A stretch of DNA of 64,000 nucleotides from assembly GCF_007833215.1 (NCBI RefSeq), contig NZ_CP042239.1, forward strand, positions 1,674,001 to 1,738,000. Reading direction: 5' to 3'. Made by a program: the position numbers and the translations under genes. The stretch comes from Sphingomonas suaedae (GTDB lineage Bacteria > Pseudomonadota > Alphaproteobacteria > Sphingomonadales > Sphingomonadaceae). Below, piece after piece: positions 1 to 9,362 of this stretch. The stretch's first letter is position 1. The number at the start of each line of letters is the position of its first letter. Under the pieces are notes generated by a model that saw only the letters and a program-made list of their open reading frames with translations, searched no databases and was not told the DNA's origin.

Positions 1-1017
1 CGTCTCGTCCTCGCCGCGCTCCGCGACCGTGGCTGCGCCCCCCACGTCTATGTCTATGGCGTGCCGGGTGATGAGGATGTGGTGATCGCCCACGCCATCG
101 GCGCCGCGCTGGGCTTCCCGGTCGAATGGCTGGACAAGGAGGACGGCAGCGTCCCGCCCGACGCCTTCCCCGAGCTGGTGAACCGCAACTACCACCAATA
201 TGACGGGCTGCCGACCTTCGGAAATCTCTTCGACAACGGCACCAACGGCGCGGCCCAGCTGGCACGCCATGCCGATGGCGCGCTCGCGGTTTCAGGCGGA
301 TGCGGCGAGATCTACCGCAACTTTTTCTACCTGCCGAACCGGCGCTACAGCGCACACGACATCGCCCGCACCTTCTTCGCGCGCTTCACGCCCGCAGACG
401 CCACCGACCGGTTCGATCCCGGCGCCTTTCTGAACGCCATCGCGGCCAAGATCGGCGCCGCGCTCGAGCCGCCCGCCGCCACGGGCCGCCTGCCCCGCAA
501 CCGGATCGAGCAAATCTACCCCCGCATCCGCTGTCGCGCCCTGTTCGGCCGCGAAATCAGCCTGGAGGCGCGGTTCAGCCCCTATCTCATGCCCTTCCTC
601 GACCACCGCGTGGTGGCGGAGGCGATGACGCTGCCATTGCCGCTCAAATATGCCGGGCGGTTCGAGGCGGAGCTGCTCAACGCCATCGACCCGATCCTCG
701 CCGCCCAGCCCTCCGCCTATGGCCATGACTTTGCCGGGCCGCCCAATCTCGCCCATCGCCGCACCGAATGGCTGACCCGCATCCGCCCGGTCTGGCTGCG
801 CCACCACAGCTACGCACTACGTCGCCGCCTCGGCCCGATGGGCGACGAACACGGCGGCGCGATGGGCGCCGACTATATGGCCCGCGTGATCGATCTGGAC
901 TTCCCGGCGATGCGCGCCTTTTTCAATCCGGAGGCGATCACCGACAGCGCGGTGTGGCGCCGGGTCGCCAACCTCGAATATCTCGCCGCCCGGCTGGGGT
1001 CGCGGGTCAGCCGCTAA
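1..1017 (+). CDS. Asparagine synthase-like protein, 5'-truncated by window edge
   Basis: The frame is open from base 1 to a TAA at 1015-1017 and has no start in the window, so the N-terminus lies upstream. The first residues (RLVLAALRDRG) are what normally follows the SGGLDS PP-loop of class B asparagine synthetases, and SGGCGEIYRNF near residue 98 of this fragment fits the same fold. The PP-loop and any glutaminase domain are outside the window. The family makes an acyl-adenylate and amidates or cyclises it. The substrate cannot be told from this fragment. It is convergent with comEC, with 12 bp between the stop codons. Confidence 0.6.
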   Translation, partial: RLVLAALRDRGCAPHVYVYGVPGDEDVVIAHAIGAALGFPVEWLDKEDGSVPPDAFPELVNRNYHQYDGLPTFGNLFDNGTNGAAQLARHADGALAVSGGCGEIYRNFFYLPNRRYSAHDIARTFFARFTPADATDRFDPGAFLNAIAAKIGAALEPPAATGRLPRNRIEQIYPRIRCRALFGREISLEARFSPYLMPFLDHRVVAEAMTLPLPLKYAGRFEAELLNAIDPILAAQPSAYGHDFAGPPNLAHRRTEWLTRIRPVWLRHHSYALRRRLGPMGDEHGGAMGADYMARVIDLDFPAMRAFFNPEAITDSAVWRRVANLEYLAARLGSRVSR

Positions 1018-1029
1018 GCCACCCTTTCC

Positions 1030-3168
1030 TTACGGTCGTGGTGACATCACCGTCTCGGGCTTCAGCCATGGATGCCGCGCCCCCGGCGCGCGTACGGTTT
1101 CCACATGCGGCTCCGGTCCAAAGGTTATCGCCACCCCGCCGGTCTGGCGCAGCAGCGCGCGGTCGAGCTTTAGCCAGCGCGGGGTGCAGCCCCGGGGCAG
1201 CCAGCGATCCGCGATGAAAATATCCACCGACGCACACAAATCCACCATCTCGCGCCACGGCACCCGATAGCCGCTCCGCGTCGCCGCGATCCGCCATGTC
1301 CGTCCTCCGCGCTCCACCGTCACCACGCACAGGTCCGCGCTGCATCGCGCGTCGCGCTGGTCGGCCAGTGCGGGGAGCGCGGCATCGACCCCACCATTCT
1401 CTGCCAGCGTGTCCCGGACATAATCCCCCGCCCGGTCGCGCAGCAGCGCCATCTCGCCGCCTGGCATCCGCAGCGCGAGATGCTTGCCGTCACCGGTCAC
1501 CAGCAGATCCGGCATCGGCGTCGCCAACGCCCAAACCGCCCCCGCCGCCACCGGCAGCAGCCCGGCCACCCGCACCCGTGTCCGCCACAGTGTGATCCAC
1601 AGCCCGCCAGCGACCATCAGCGCATAGGCCCCGCCCGGCATGGCAGGCAGCATCGCCAGCGCGCCGGGCGCATTGGCGACGCTGTGCGCGATCCACAACA
1701 GCAGATGCAACCCCTGTTCCGCCACCCACCAGAAGGGCGCGCCCAGCCCGGCCAGGTCGAAGAACAGCCCCGCCGCCTCGAACGGCATCACCACAAAGGT
1801 GGTCAGCGGGATCGCGACGATGTTCGCCAACGCGCCGTAAATCCCCGACTTGTGAAAATGATAGAGCGCGATCGGCGTCAGCGCGATCTCGACCACCAGC
1901 CCGGTCAGCAGCAGCGAGCCGATACCGCGCCCGACTCGCATCCCCCAGCCCTCCTCGCGCCGCTCGAACCAGCCGCGCACCCGCGCGCTCTCGAACAGCG
2001 CGACGATCGCGGTTACCGCGGCGAAACTCATCTGGAAGCTCGGCCCCATCAGCGCCTCGGGCCAGAGCAGCAGCACGACCAGCGCGCCGAACGCGACCAG
2101 CCGCAGCGTGATCGCCTGCCGCCCCAGCATCATCGCCGCCAGCACCATCAGCGCCGCGATGCACGACCGCACCGTCGGCACCTCCGCCCCGGTCAGCAGC
2201 GTATAGCCGATCGCCACCATACCCGCCGCGCCCGCCGCGATCACCGGCAGCGGCCAGCGCAGCGCCAGTGTCGGACTGAGCGCCAGCAGCCGCAGCACCA
2301 GCAACATCGTCGCCCCGACCACCGCCGTCACATGCAGCCCGCTGACCGACAACAGATGCGCCAGCCCCGACCGGCGCAGCGCCTCGGCATCCTCCTCGCT
2401 GATCGCCCCCCGGTCGCCGGTCACGAGCGCTGCGGCGATCCCGCCCGCGCTCCCCCCGATCTGGCTCTGGACATGCGCCGTCAGCCGCGCGCGCAGCCCG
2501 CTATCGGGTCGCCCCGGCACCACCACCGCGACCCGCGCGAATCCCCGCCCCGTCGCGCCCAGCCCCTCGAACCAAGCCACCCGGTCGAATGCATAGGCCC
2601 CCGGCACGGCTGCCGGCGCTGGCGGCATCAGCCGCGCCCGCAGCCGCACCCGCGCGCCGGGCGTCAGCCCATCCGGCATATCCTTCACCGCCAGATTGAC
2701 CCGCACCGTCGGCGGCAGCCGGGTCGCCGCGTCGGTGGCGATGCGCAGCCGTACCAGCTCGCGCGCGGGCAGCGGTTCGATCCGCTCGACCGTCCCCGCC
2801 ACCTGCACCACCGCCGGTCGCGCCAGCACCGGCGCCGCCACGCGCTCGGCCCGCCACCACACCAGCGCGCAGCCCAGCGCCACCAGCACCGCGCCCCAGG
2901 CCAGCGCCCGTGCCGCCCGCCCGCCGCGCCCCACCGCAAGCGCAGCCGCCCCGACCGCCAGCGATCCCAGGATCACCGCCCCCCATCGCGCCGCATCGGG
3001 CAGCACGAACCACGCCGCGATCCCCATGCCCAGCATCACCGGCACCCACAGGAACAACTGCCCGCGCTCGGCCTCCAGCCAGCGTTCCGCCGCCGCTCCG
3101 GCGCGCGCGCCGGGCGGGTCCGGCATCGCCCGCGCCGCCCCCGGCGCGCTCATGGCTCGGCTCCCCAT
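1030..3168 (-). CDS. comEC: ComEC/Rec2-family DNA uptake channel
   Basis: This is a 712-residue polytopic inner-membrane protein. It has an N-terminal DUF4131-type region, the ComEC competence domain with the signature [10 protein letters not shown], and many hydrophobic segments. The family passes transforming single-stranded DNA across the inner membrane. The C-terminal ~150 residues occupy the place of the usual metallo-beta-lactamase domain but show no HxHxDH motif, so that domain is degenerate or absent. The start at 3168 has only a weak upstream AGG; an ATG at 3153 has GGGGAG just two bases away. It is divergent from gltX. Identification as ComEC is firm, but transformation ability is not shown here. 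Confidence 0.88.
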   Translation of the reverse strand: MGSRAMSAPGAARAMPDPPGARAGAAAERWLEAERGQLFLWVPVMLGMGIAAWFVLPDAARWGAVILGSLAVGAAALAVGRGGRAARALAWGAVLVALGCALVWWRAERVAAPVLARPAVVQVAGTVERIEPLPARELVRLRIATDAATRLPPTVRVNLAVKDMPDGLTPGARVRLRARLMPPAPAAVPGAYAFDRVAWFEGLGATGRGFARVAVVVPGRPDSGLRARLTAHVQSQIGGSAGGIAAALVTGDRGAISEEDAEALRRSGLAHLLSVSGLHVTAVVGATMLLVLRLLALSPTLALRWPLPVIAAGAAGMVAIGYTLLTGAEVPTVRSCIAALMVLAAMMLGRQAITLRLVAFGALVVLLLWPEALMGPSFQMSFAAVTAIVALFESARVRGWFERREEGWGMRVGRGIGSLLLTGLVVEIALTPIALYHFHKSGIYGALANIVAIPLTTFVVMPFEAAGLFFDLAGLGAPFWWVAEQGLHLLLWIAHSVANAPGALAMLPAMPGGAYALMVAGGLWITLWRTRVRVAGLLPVAAGAVWALATPMPDLLVTGDGKHLALRMPGGEMALLRDRAGDYVRDTLAENGGVDAALPALADQRDARCSADLCVVTVERGGRTWRIAATRSGYRVPWREMVDLCASVDIFIADRWLPRGCTPRWLKLDRALLRQTGGVAITFGPEPHVETVRAPGARHPWLKPETVMSPRP

Positions 3169-3301
3169 CGTCGCCGAACCTGCGGGAGGATCGCGGTTCA
3201 GGCAAGCTGCGCCAACATCCCCCGATCCGCTGCGGTTTGAAGCCGCTCAAACTGCGTGCTACGGGCGCCCCGGGCCGGTTCGGCCCGGTCTATCACATGT
3301 C

Positions 3302-3306
3302 GGAGG
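3302..3306 (+). promoter_or_regulatory. Shine-Dalgarno site setting a TTG start for gltX
   Basis: GGAGG lies ten bases before the TTG at 3317. The open frame runs far upstream through sequence antisense to comEC, so this site is what fixes the start. The first ATG upstream in that frame would add a long nonconserved extension. Confidence 0.7.
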
Positions 3307-3316
3307 TCGCGCGGTT

Positions 3317-4747
3317 TTGAGCGCAGTTACTGAGCCCGTTTCGGGCACGAATATCGTCACGCGCTTCGCGCCTTCGCCGACGGGATTCCTGCATATCGGC
3401 GGCGCGCGCACCGCGCTGTTCAACTGGCTGTTCGCGCGCCATCATGGCGGCAAGTTCCTGCTGCGGATCGAGGACACCGATCGCGCCCGTTCGACGCAGC
3501 CCGCCATCGCCGCGATCCTTGACGGGATGCGCTGGCTCGGCCTCGATTGGGATGGCGAGGAAGTCTATCAGTTCGCGCGCGCCGATCGCCACGCGGCGGT
3601 CGCGCACCAGATGCTCGATTCGGGCCATGCCTATCGCTGCTGGATGAGCCAGGAGGAAATCGCCGCGCAGCGCGAGGAGGCACAGGCGGCGAAAAGGCCC
3701 TATCGCATCCGCAGCCCCTGGCGCGACCGCAGCGATGGCCCGCTCGACCAGCCGCACGTCGTGCGCATCCGCGCCGAGCGTGAAGGCGCGACCACGATCC
3801 GCGACCTCGTCCAGGGCGAAGTGACGGTGCAGAATGCCGAGCTGGACGACATGGTCCTGCTGCGCTCGGACGGCACGCCGACCTATATGCTCGCGGTGGT
3901 GGTCGATGATCACGACATGGGCGTCACGCATGTCATCCGCGGCGACGATCACCTCAACAACGCCTTCCGCCAGTTGACCATCATCCGCGCGATGAACTGG
4001 CCCGAGCCGACCTATGCCCATATCCCGCTGATCCACGGCGCGGACGGGGCAAAGCTGTCGAAACGCCACGGCGCGCTCGGCGTCAATGACTACCGCGACG
4101 AACTCGGCGTGCTGCCCGAAGCGCTGTTCAACCACCTGCTCCGCCTCGGCTGGGGCCATGGCGATGCGGAGATCATCAGCCGCGAGCAGGCCGTCGAATG
4201 GTTCACGCTCGACGGCGTCGGCAAGTCGCCCTCACGCTTCGACCTCAAGAAGCTCGACAGCCTCAACGGCCATTATATCCGCGCCGCCGACGATGCCCGA
4301 CTCGCCGATCTGGCGGCGCGCTTCCTGCCGTTCGAGGCGAGCGCGGAGCAGCGCGATCTTCTGCAGCGCAGCATGTATGCGCTCAAGCCGCGCGCGGCCA
4401 ATCTCATCGAAATTGCCCAGGGCGCGGCCTTTTTGTTTCGCACCCGCCCGCTGGAAATGGACGCAGATGCACAAGCTCTGCTAGAGGGCGGCGCGCGAGC
4501 GCTTCTCGCCAGCCTGCACGATGCGCTTGACGCGGTGGCGAACTGGAATACGGAAGCGCTCGAAACCGCAGTACGCGAGGTCGCGGAGTCGGCGGGCGTG
4601 AAGCTGGGGGCGGTGGCACAACCGCTTCGCGCAGCGCTCACCGGCAAACGCACCTCGCCGGGCATTTTCGACGTCCTCGTCCTGCTTGGGCGCGACGAAA
4701 GCCTTGGACGCATTGCGGATCAGATGACGGCCTCCCCGGGCGAATGA
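3317..4747 (+). CDS. gltX: Glutamyl-tRNA synthetase
   Basis: The product is a class I aminoacyl-tRNA synthetase that charges tRNA-Glu (and, in organisms without GlnRS, tRNA-Gln). It is 476 residues from a TTG start, the usual length. The HIGH signature appears as HIGG at residues 26-29 inside [20 protein letters not shown], and KLSKR is at 246-250. The anticodon-binding helical domain fills the C-terminal third. The stop is 29 bp before gltA, so the two are probably co-transcribed. Alphaproteobacteria often carry two gltX paralogues, and this sequence alone does not say which one this is. Confidence 0.95.
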   Translation: MSAVTEPVSGTNIVTRFAPSPTGFLHIGGARTALFNWLFARHHGGKFLLRIEDTDRARSTQPAIAAILDGMRWLGLDWDGEEVYQFARADRHAAVAHQMLDSGHAYRCWMSQEEIAAQREEAQAAKRPYRIRSPWRDRSDGPLDQPHVVRIRAEREGATTIRDLVQGEVTVQNAELDDMVLLRSDGTPTYMLAVVVDDHDMGVTHVIRGDDHLNNAFRQLTIIRAMNWPEPTYAHIPLIHGADGAKLSKRHGALGVNDYRDELGVLPEALFNHLLRLGWGHGDAEIISREQAVEWFTLDGVGKSPSRFDLKKLDSLNGHYIRAADDARLADLAARFLPFEASAEQRDLLQRSMYALKPRAANLIEIAQGAAFLFRTRPLEMDADAQALLEGGARALLASLHDALDAVANWNTEALETAVREVAESAGVKLGAVAQPLRAALTGKRTSPGIFDVLVLLGRDESLGRIADQMTASPGE

Positions 4748-4776
4748 CACGGACGGCTGAAGGAAAGGAAGTGACG

Positions 4777-6051
4777 ATGACCGACTCCACTCTCAAACTG
4801 GGCGACAAGGATTATCCGGTTCGAAAGGGGAGCGTGGGTCCCGAGGTCGTCGATATCCGCAAATTCTATGCCCAGTCGGGCATGTTCACCTACGATCCCG
4901 GCTTCACTTCGACCGCCAGCTGCGAAAGCGGGCTGACCTATATCGATGGCGATGCGGGGGTGCTGCTGCATCGCGGTTACCCGATCGACCAGCTTGCCGA
5001 ACAGTCGAGCTTCATGGAAGTCGCCTATCTGCTGCTCAACCATGAGCTGCCGAGCAAGGACGAACTCGACAAGTTCAGCTACACCATCAGCCGCCACACG
5101 ATGCTGCACGAGCAGCTGGCGCAATTCTATCGCGGCTTCCGCCGCGACGCGCACCCGATGGCGATCATGTGCGGCGTGGTCGGCGCGCTCTCGGCCTTTT
5201 ATCACGACTCGACCGACATCACCGATCCGCAGCAGCGGATGATCGCCAGCCACCGGCTGATCGCCAAGATGCCGACGATCGCGGCGATGGCGTACAAGTA
5301 CAGCGTCGGCCAGCCGTTCCTCTATCCGGACAACTCGCTGTCCTACACCGGCAATTTCCTGCGCATGACCTTTGGCGTGCCTGCCGAGGAGTATGTCGTC
5401 GACCCGGTGGTCGAGGCGGCGATGGACAAGATTTTCATCCTCCACGCCGATCACGAACAGAATGCATCGACTTCGACCGTACGTCTCGCGGGTTCGTCGG
5501 GCGCCAATCCCTTCGCCTGCATCGCGGCGGGCATCGCCTGCCTCTGGGGTCCGGCGCATGGCGGCGCGAACGAGGCCGCGCTCAACATGCTGCGCGAGAT
5601 CGGCCGTCCCGAGCGGATTCCCGAATATATCGCCCGCGCCAAGAACAAGGACGATCCCTTCCGCCTGATGGGCTTCGGCCACCGCGTGTACAAGAATTTC
5701 GACCCGCGCGCGAAGGTGCTGTCCAAGGCCGCGAGCGACGTGCTCGACAGCCTGGGGATCAACGATCCGGTGCTCGACACGGCGCGCGAGCTGGAGCGGA
5801 TCGCGCTCAGCGACCCGTATTTCATCGACAAGAAGCTCTACCCGAATGTCGATTTCTATTCGGGCGTGATCCTCTCGGCGATCGGCTTCCCGACGACGAT
5901 GTTCACCGTCCTCTTCGCCCTGGCCCGCACCGTCGGCTGGGTCGCACAGTGGAACGAAATGATCAGCGATCCGGACCAGAAGATCGGCCGCCCGCGCCAG
6001 CTCTATACCGGCCCGACCCAGCGCGATTACGTGCCGGTCAGCCAGCGCTGA
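4777..6051 (+). CDS. gltA: Citrate synthase (type II)
   Basis: The enzyme condenses acetyl-CoA and oxaloacetate at the entry of the TCA cycle. It has 424 residues, typical of the hexameric bacterial type II enzyme. Conserved active-site segments are visible: [19 protein letters not shown] and PNVDFYSG, which carry the two catalytic His and the Asp. The start at 4777 is preferred over an in-frame ATG at 4744 because AGGAAAGGAAG (4761-4771) precedes it at good spacing and the protein then begins with the normal [10 protein letters not shown]. It is followed by a strong terminator. Confidence 0.96.
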   Translation: MTDSTLKLGDKDYPVRKGSVGPEVVDIRKFYAQSGMFTYDPGFTSTASCESGLTYIDGDAGVLLHRGYPIDQLAEQSSFMEVAYLLLNHELPSKDELDKFSYTISRHTMLHEQLAQFYRGFRRDAHPMAIMCGVVGALSAFYHDSTDITDPQQRMIASHRLIAKMPTIAAMAYKYSVGQPFLYPDNSLSYTGNFLRMTFGVPAEEYVVDPVVEAAMDKIFILHADHEQNASTSTVRLAGSSGANPFACIAAGIACLWGPAHGGANEAALNMLREIGRPERIPEYIARAKNKDDPFRLMGFGHRVYKNFDPRAKVLSKAASDVLDSLGINDPVLDTARELERIALSDPYFIDKKLYPNVDFYSGVILSAIGFPTTMFTVLFALARTVGWVAQWNEMISDPDQKIGRPRQLYTGPTQRDYVPVSQR

Positions 6052-6066
6052 GCCACACGCGCCGTG

Positions 6067-6112
6067 AAACGAAACCGGGGATCGTCGCAACGCGGCGGTC
6101 CCCTTTTCGTTT
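6067..6112. terminator. Bidirectional-type terminator after gltA
   Basis: A 12-bp stem (6077-6088 with 6092-6103, two G:U pairs, loop AAC) is flanked by AAACGAAA on the left and its complement TTTCGTTT on the right. The A- and T-rich flanks extend the hairpin and suit intrinsic termination on either strand, mainly for gltA. Confidence 0.85.
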
Positions 6113-6140
6113 GAACCGCTGACCCTGTCCGGAGTCCCCG

Positions 6141-6332
6141 ATGCGCCACACCATTCTCGTCCTCGCCGGAATTCTCGCGATCCTGATCGGCCTGCTCTGG
6201 GTCGCGCAGGGTCTGGACCTGCTCAACTGGCCACCACAGAGCTTCATGATCGCCGACAGGCAATGGGCGCTGCGCGGCGCGGTTCTCGCCGGCGTCGGCG
6301 CAATCCTGATCGCGGCAATGCGCCGCCGCTGA
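6141..6332 (+). CDS. Small two-helix membrane protein
   Basis: This 63-residue protein has two hydrophobic helices (about residues 4-23 and 44-58) and a basic C-terminus (MRRR). A GGAG site sits about eight bases before the ATG. Its stop is four bases from the convergent stop of the TauE-like exporter. I do not recognise a named family. The hydrophobic pattern, the ribosome site and the tight fit between neighbours support a real gene. Confidence 0.6.
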   Translation: MRHTILVLAGILAILIGLLWVAQGLDLLNWPPQSFMIADRQWALRGAVLAGVGAILIAAMRRR

Positions 6333-6336
6333 GCGG

Positions 6337-7113
6337 TCAGCGCGCGACGATCAGGTAGAGGCCGACCGCGATCACCACGACCGCGAACAACCGCTCCAGC
6401 AGCCCCTTGCGTGCCGCCAGACGCTTGCCCAGCGCGATTCCCGCCACGGCACCCCCGACCCCGCCGACCAGCATCAGACCGGCGATCCGCCAGTCGACAT
6501 AGCCCGACAGCGCATAGGAGCCCGCAGTCGTCGCCCCCAGCGCGCTGACCACCACCAGCGAGGTTCCCGCAGCTTGAGGAAGCGACATCCGCGTCGCCGC
6601 GATCAGTGCGGGCACGATCAGGAACCCGCCGCCAATCCCGAAAAAGCCCGATGCCAGCCCCACGCCCAGCCCCGCCGGAATCAGCCGGGGGACGAGGTGG
6701 CGTGCGGTATCCCGGCTCAGCCGGACATCGGGCATCTCGGCACCACGGCGCTTGCGGAACATCGACAGGCCGACGCCGATCATCAGCAGCCCGAACAGCA
6801 TCAACAGGCGCTGACCATCCACCGCCTTGCCGATCTCCGCCCCCGCCGCCGCGCCGATCATTCCCGCCGCCGCGAATAACAGGCCACAGCGCCACTTCAC
6901 CGTCCCTGCCCGCGCATGGCCGACCAGCCCGGCCAGCGCATTGGCCGCGACCGCCACCGCTGCGGTGCCGATCGCCGTATGGGCGGACGTGACCCCTACG
7001 CCATGCACCAGCAACGGCACGGCCAGGATCGATCCCCCGCCCCCGACCAGCCCCAGGACCAGACCGATCAGCGCGCCAGACGCGATCGTCGCCAAGAGGG
7101 TGGCAACGGCCAT
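6337..7113 (-). CDS. TauE/SafE-family sulfite (sulfur anion) exporter
   Basis: This is a 258-residue integral membrane protein with about eight hydrophobic segments and the two internally repeated glycine-rich motifs of the TauE/SafE family (GLVLGLVGGGGSILAVPLL near the N-terminus, GLASGFFGIGGGFLIVPAL in the second half). The family exports sulfite, sulfoacetate and similar anions. It lies six bases downstream of the rhodanese-DUF2892 gene and is the last member of the operon led by the ArsR-type repressor. The context suggests it removes sulfite or thiosulfate made by persulfide oxidation. Confidence 0.88.
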   Translation of the reverse strand: MAVATLLATIASGALIGLVLGLVGGGGSILAVPLLVHGVGVTSAHTAIGTAAVAVAANALAGLVGHARAGTVKWRCGLLFAAAGMIGAAAGAEIGKAVDGQRLLMLFGLLMIGVGLSMFRKRRGAEMPDVRLSRDTARHLVPRLIPAGLGVGLASGFFGIGGGFLIVPALIAATRMSLPQAAGTSLVVVSALGATTAGSYALSGYVDWRIAGLMLVGGVGGAVAGIALGKRLAARKGLLERLFAVVVIAVGLYLIVAR

Positions 7114-7119
7114 ATCGGC

Positions 7120-7641
7120 TCACCCGGCCTGCAGCGCGCGATTCCACGGCATCCGCCGCAGCAACAGCGCCATGCCGCACCAACCGATCATGCCCGCGAC
7201 CGTCAGCCCGGCGCCGACAAAGGCCGACAGGCCGAAAAAGCCGGGATGGACCAGAAAGCCAAGCGCGATGCTGGTCAGCGTCAGCGATCCAGCGCCGATC
7301 TGCACCTGACGCATCAGTTCCAGCGGCTGGTTGCGGTCAACCGCGACGGGCAGTCCCGCCTTGCGCCAGCCCTCGATCCCGCCCTCCAGCAGATGGCAGG
7401 GCGATCCCGCCGCCGCCGCGCGCAGCGCATCGGCATTGGCCTGCGTCCGCATTCCCGAACGGCAGTGGAACACCAGCGGGCGCCCCAGCGCCGCCACCTC
7501 CCCGATCCGCGCCAGCGGCACGTTGAGCGCGCCTGGAATCTTCTCGCGCGCATGTTCGTCCGCATCGCGGATATCGACCAGCAACGCGCCGGCTTCCACC
7601 GCCCGCCGCGCGTCGACGGGCGCGATTGCCCTGATCGTCAT
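7120..7641 (-). CDS. Rhodanese domain fused to a DUF2892 membrane domain
   Basis: The product has 173 residues. The N-terminal ~105 form a rhodanese (sulfurtransferase) domain with active-site loop FHCRSGMRT, whose Cys carries the persulfide. The C-terminal ~65 carry two hydrophobic helices of the DUF2892 type (GFLVHPGFFGLSAFVGAGL). Rhodaneses move sulfane sulfur between persulfides, cyanide, sulfite or glutathione. The start at 7641 gives the family's normal N-terminus and is four bases past the stop of the ArsR gene, so the genes are an operon. Role in persulfide handling is inferred from context. Confidence 0.88.
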   Translation of the reverse strand: MTIRAIAPVDARRAVEAGALLVDIRDADEHAREKIPGALNVPLARIGEVAALGRPLVFHCRSGMRTQANADALRAAAAGSPCHLLEGGIEGWRKAGLPVAVDRNQPLELMRQVQIGAGSLTLTSIALGFLVHPGFFGLSAFVGAGLTVAGMIGWCGMALLLRRMPWNRALQAG

Positions 7642-7645
7642 CACG

Positions 7646-7960
7646 TCAGTCCTTGCAATAGAGTTGGTAGAGGGTGGCGAGCAGCGCCTCGGTCCGCGGA
7701 TCGGCGATCCGGTACCACAAAGTCTGCCCTTCGCGGCGAAAGGCGACGAGTCCTTCGTCGCGCATCTTCGCCAGATGCTGCGACAGCGCCGATTGCGACA
7801 GCGCGACCTCATGCGACAGGTCGGTCACGTTCATCTCGCCATGTTCGACCAGCTTGCACAGCACAATCAGGCGACGGCCATTGCCCATCGCCTTGAGCAA
7901 TGCGGCCACGGCGTCCGCCTTCGCGGCAAAGGTCGACAGATCCATCGGAGCCTTGAGCAT
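7646..7960 (-). CDS. ArsR-family persulfide-type repressor (BigR/SqrR-like)
   Basis: This is a 104-residue winged-helix ArsR/SmtB regulator with the recognition helix in SQSALSQHLAKMRDEGL. It has just two cysteines, at residue 35 (VLCKL) and residue 102 near the C-terminus. That is the arrangement by which BigR and SqrR sense sulfide through an intramolecular tri- or tetrasulfide bond. ATG 7960 is chosen because AGGAAG lies at six-base spacing; a GTG at 7966 overlaps that site. It leads the rhodanese-exporter operon and faces the persulfide dioxygenase gene, both of which it probably represses. The ligand is inferred from family and context. Confidence 0.85.
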   Translation of the reverse strand: MLKAPMDLSTFAAKADAVAALLKAMGNGRRLIVLCKLVEHGEMNVTDLSHEVALSQSALSQHLAKMRDEGLVAFRREGQTLWYRIADPRTEALLATLYQLYCKD

Positions 7961-8035
7961 CTGCACTTCCTTACATTAGGCATTGCTAATTTAGATTGTG
8001 CTTATATATTGTCAAGCATCCTGATGGAGGGACCC
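7961..8035. promoter_or_regulatory. Divergent AT-rich control region with ATTAG-N6-CTAAT operator
   Basis: This 75-bp spacer is much richer in A and T than its surroundings. It holds a perfect inverted repeat ATTAG (7975-7979) and CTAAT (7986-7990), then TTATATATTG at 8002-8011, which could supply the -10 for the dioxygenase gene. It is the obvious binding place for the adjacent ArsR-type repressor. No unambiguous -35/-10 pair was found. Confidence 0.55.
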
Positions 8036-8905
8036 ATGCAGCCCATTATCGAAGCCTTTTTCGACGAACCGACCAACACCATCACCTATCTCGTCGCCGA
8101 CCCGGCCACGGGTCAGGCCGCGGTGATCGACCCGGTCCATGATTTCGACCCCGCCCGCGGCGAGGTCGATTCGGCCTCGGTCGATCATGTGCTCGCCAGG
8201 GCGGAGGAACGCGGCTGGCGGATCGCGATGGTGCTCGAAACCCATGCCCATGCCGATCATCTCTCCGGCGCCCCGCTCATCAAGGCGCGAACCGGCGCGT
8301 GGATCGGGATCGGCGAGCATATCCGCGACGTGCAGAAGATCTTCCGCCCGGTCTTCAACCTCACCGATCTCAAGACCGACGGTTCCGATTTCGACCGGCT
8401 GTTCGCCGATGGCGAGCGGTTCGCGCTGGGTGAGATGGAGGTGGAGGTGCTGCACGTTCCCGGCCACACCCCCGCCGACATCGCCTATCGCATCGGCGAC
8501 GCCGCATTCGTCGGCGACACGCTGTTCATGGCGGATTACGGCACCGCCCGCGCCGATTTCCCGGGCGGCGACGCGCGGACCCTGTACCGCTCGATCCGCA
8601 GGCTGCTCGCCTTGCCCGACGACACCAGGCTGTTCCTCTGCCACGACTATAAGGCGCCGGGGCGCGACGACTATCGCTGGGAAACCACCGTCGGCGAACA
8701 GCGCCGCGCCAGCGTGCATGTCCATGACGGGGTCAGCGAGGACGATTTCGTCGCGATGCGTGAGGCGCGCGACGCGACGCTCGCGGTGCCCAAGCTCCTG
8801 CTCCCCTCGATCCAGGTCAATATCCGCGCGGGGCAACTGCCCGAGGCGGAGGCGAACGGCGTCCGCTATCTGCGCATCCCGGTCAAACCGCGCGCTTCCG
8901 GCTGA
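8036..8905 (+). CDS. ETHE1/Blh-like persulfide dioxygenase (metallo-beta-lactamase fold)
   Basis: This 289-residue metallo-beta-lactamase-fold protein has the metal motif HAHADH at residues 70-75, [16 protein letters not shown] and [10 protein letters not shown]. These match the mononuclear-iron persulfide dioxygenases (ETHE1, Blh), which oxidise glutathione persulfide to sulfite. The ATG at 8036 follows GGAGGG at five bases; the open frame continues upstream but has no such site. It is divergent from the BigR-like operon and should be derepressed with it. Its 3' end overlaps the convergent MerR-type gene by 40 bp. Confidence 0.88.
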   Translation: MQPIIEAFFDEPTNTITYLVADPATGQAAVIDPVHDFDPARGEVDSASVDHVLARAEERGWRIAMVLETHAHADHLSGAPLIKARTGAWIGIGEHIRDVQKIFRPVFNLTDLKTDGSDFDRLFADGERFALGEMEVEVLHVPGHTPADIAYRIGDAAFVGDTLFMADYGTARADFPGGDARTLYRSIRRLLALPDDTRLFLCHDYKAPGRDDYRWETTVGEQRRASVHVHDGVSEDDFVAMREARDATLAVPKLLLPSIQVNIRAGQLPEAEANGVRYLRIPVKPRASG

Positions 8906-9285
8906 ACCGGCGCGTCGAACGCCGTCAGGATCGGGCATCCATCGCCCTCCCCCGCCGCACAGCGCGTCGCAAGCGTTTCAAGCGCCGCGCGCGCCTGTGC
9001 GAGCCGGGCCATTTGTGCGTCGATCGCCGCCATCCGCTCCTGCGCCAGGGCCTGTGCCCGCGCGCGATCTTCACCCGCGTCCAGCGTCAGCAATTCGGCG
9101 ATCTGCGCCAGCGTAAACCCGGTGCCTGCTGCGGACCGGATGAAGCGCAATCGGGCGAGATCGTCACCGCCATAGCGCCGCACGCCGCCCGCCCGGCCCG
9201 GCTCGTTCATCAACCCGCGCCGTTGGTAGAAGCGCACGGTTTCCACCCCCACCCCCGCCGCTTTGGCCAGCGTTCCGATCGTCAT
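8866..9285 (-). CDS. MerR-family regulator, MerR/mercury subgroup without Cys82
   Basis: The N-terminal helix-turn-helix ([24 protein letters not shown]) is very close to that of mercury-responsive MerR, and the C-terminus keeps two cysteines as CAAGEGDGC before PIL, similar to Cys117 and Cys126. The residue matching Cys82, the third Hg(II) ligand, is Arg (in EDRARA). Other starts are possible at 9312, inside the operator, or further upstream; 9285 is chosen by homology although AAGGA is only one base away. It is divergent from the glutaredoxin-MauE gene and presumably controls it. The effector is unknown and may be thiol- or metal-related. Confidence 0.82.
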   Translation of the reverse strand: MTIGTLAKAAGVGVETVRFYQRRGLMNEPGRAGGVRRYGGDDLARLRFIRSAAGTGFTLAQIAELLTLDAGEDRARAQALAQERMAAIDAQMARLAQARAALETLATRCAAGEGDGCPILTAFDAPVQPEARGLTGMRR

Positions 9286-9297
9286 GTCCTTCACGGC

Positions 9298-9328
9298 TTG
9301 ACTCCGTACCATGGTACGGACCTTATCT
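9298..9328 (+). promoter_or_regulatory. mer-type promoter/operator with 19-bp spacer
   Basis: The -35 TTGACT (9298-9303) and the -10-like TTATCT (9323-9328) are separated by 19 bp, the overlong spacer typical of MerR-controlled promoters. The spacer holds an 18-bp perfect palindrome TCCGTACCATGGTACGGA (9303-9320). TTGACTCCGTAC and GTACGGA also occur in the classical mer operator. It reads toward the glutaredoxin-MauE gene. Confidence 0.85.
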
Positions 9329-9362
9329 GGGGTGGACACGTTACGCTGCCAAGGAGCCAGAC

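Noticed and set aside
1480..3240. 586-codon Arg/His/Gln-rich frame antisense to comEC
   Set aside because: Biased composition typical of frame shadows and no ribosome site.
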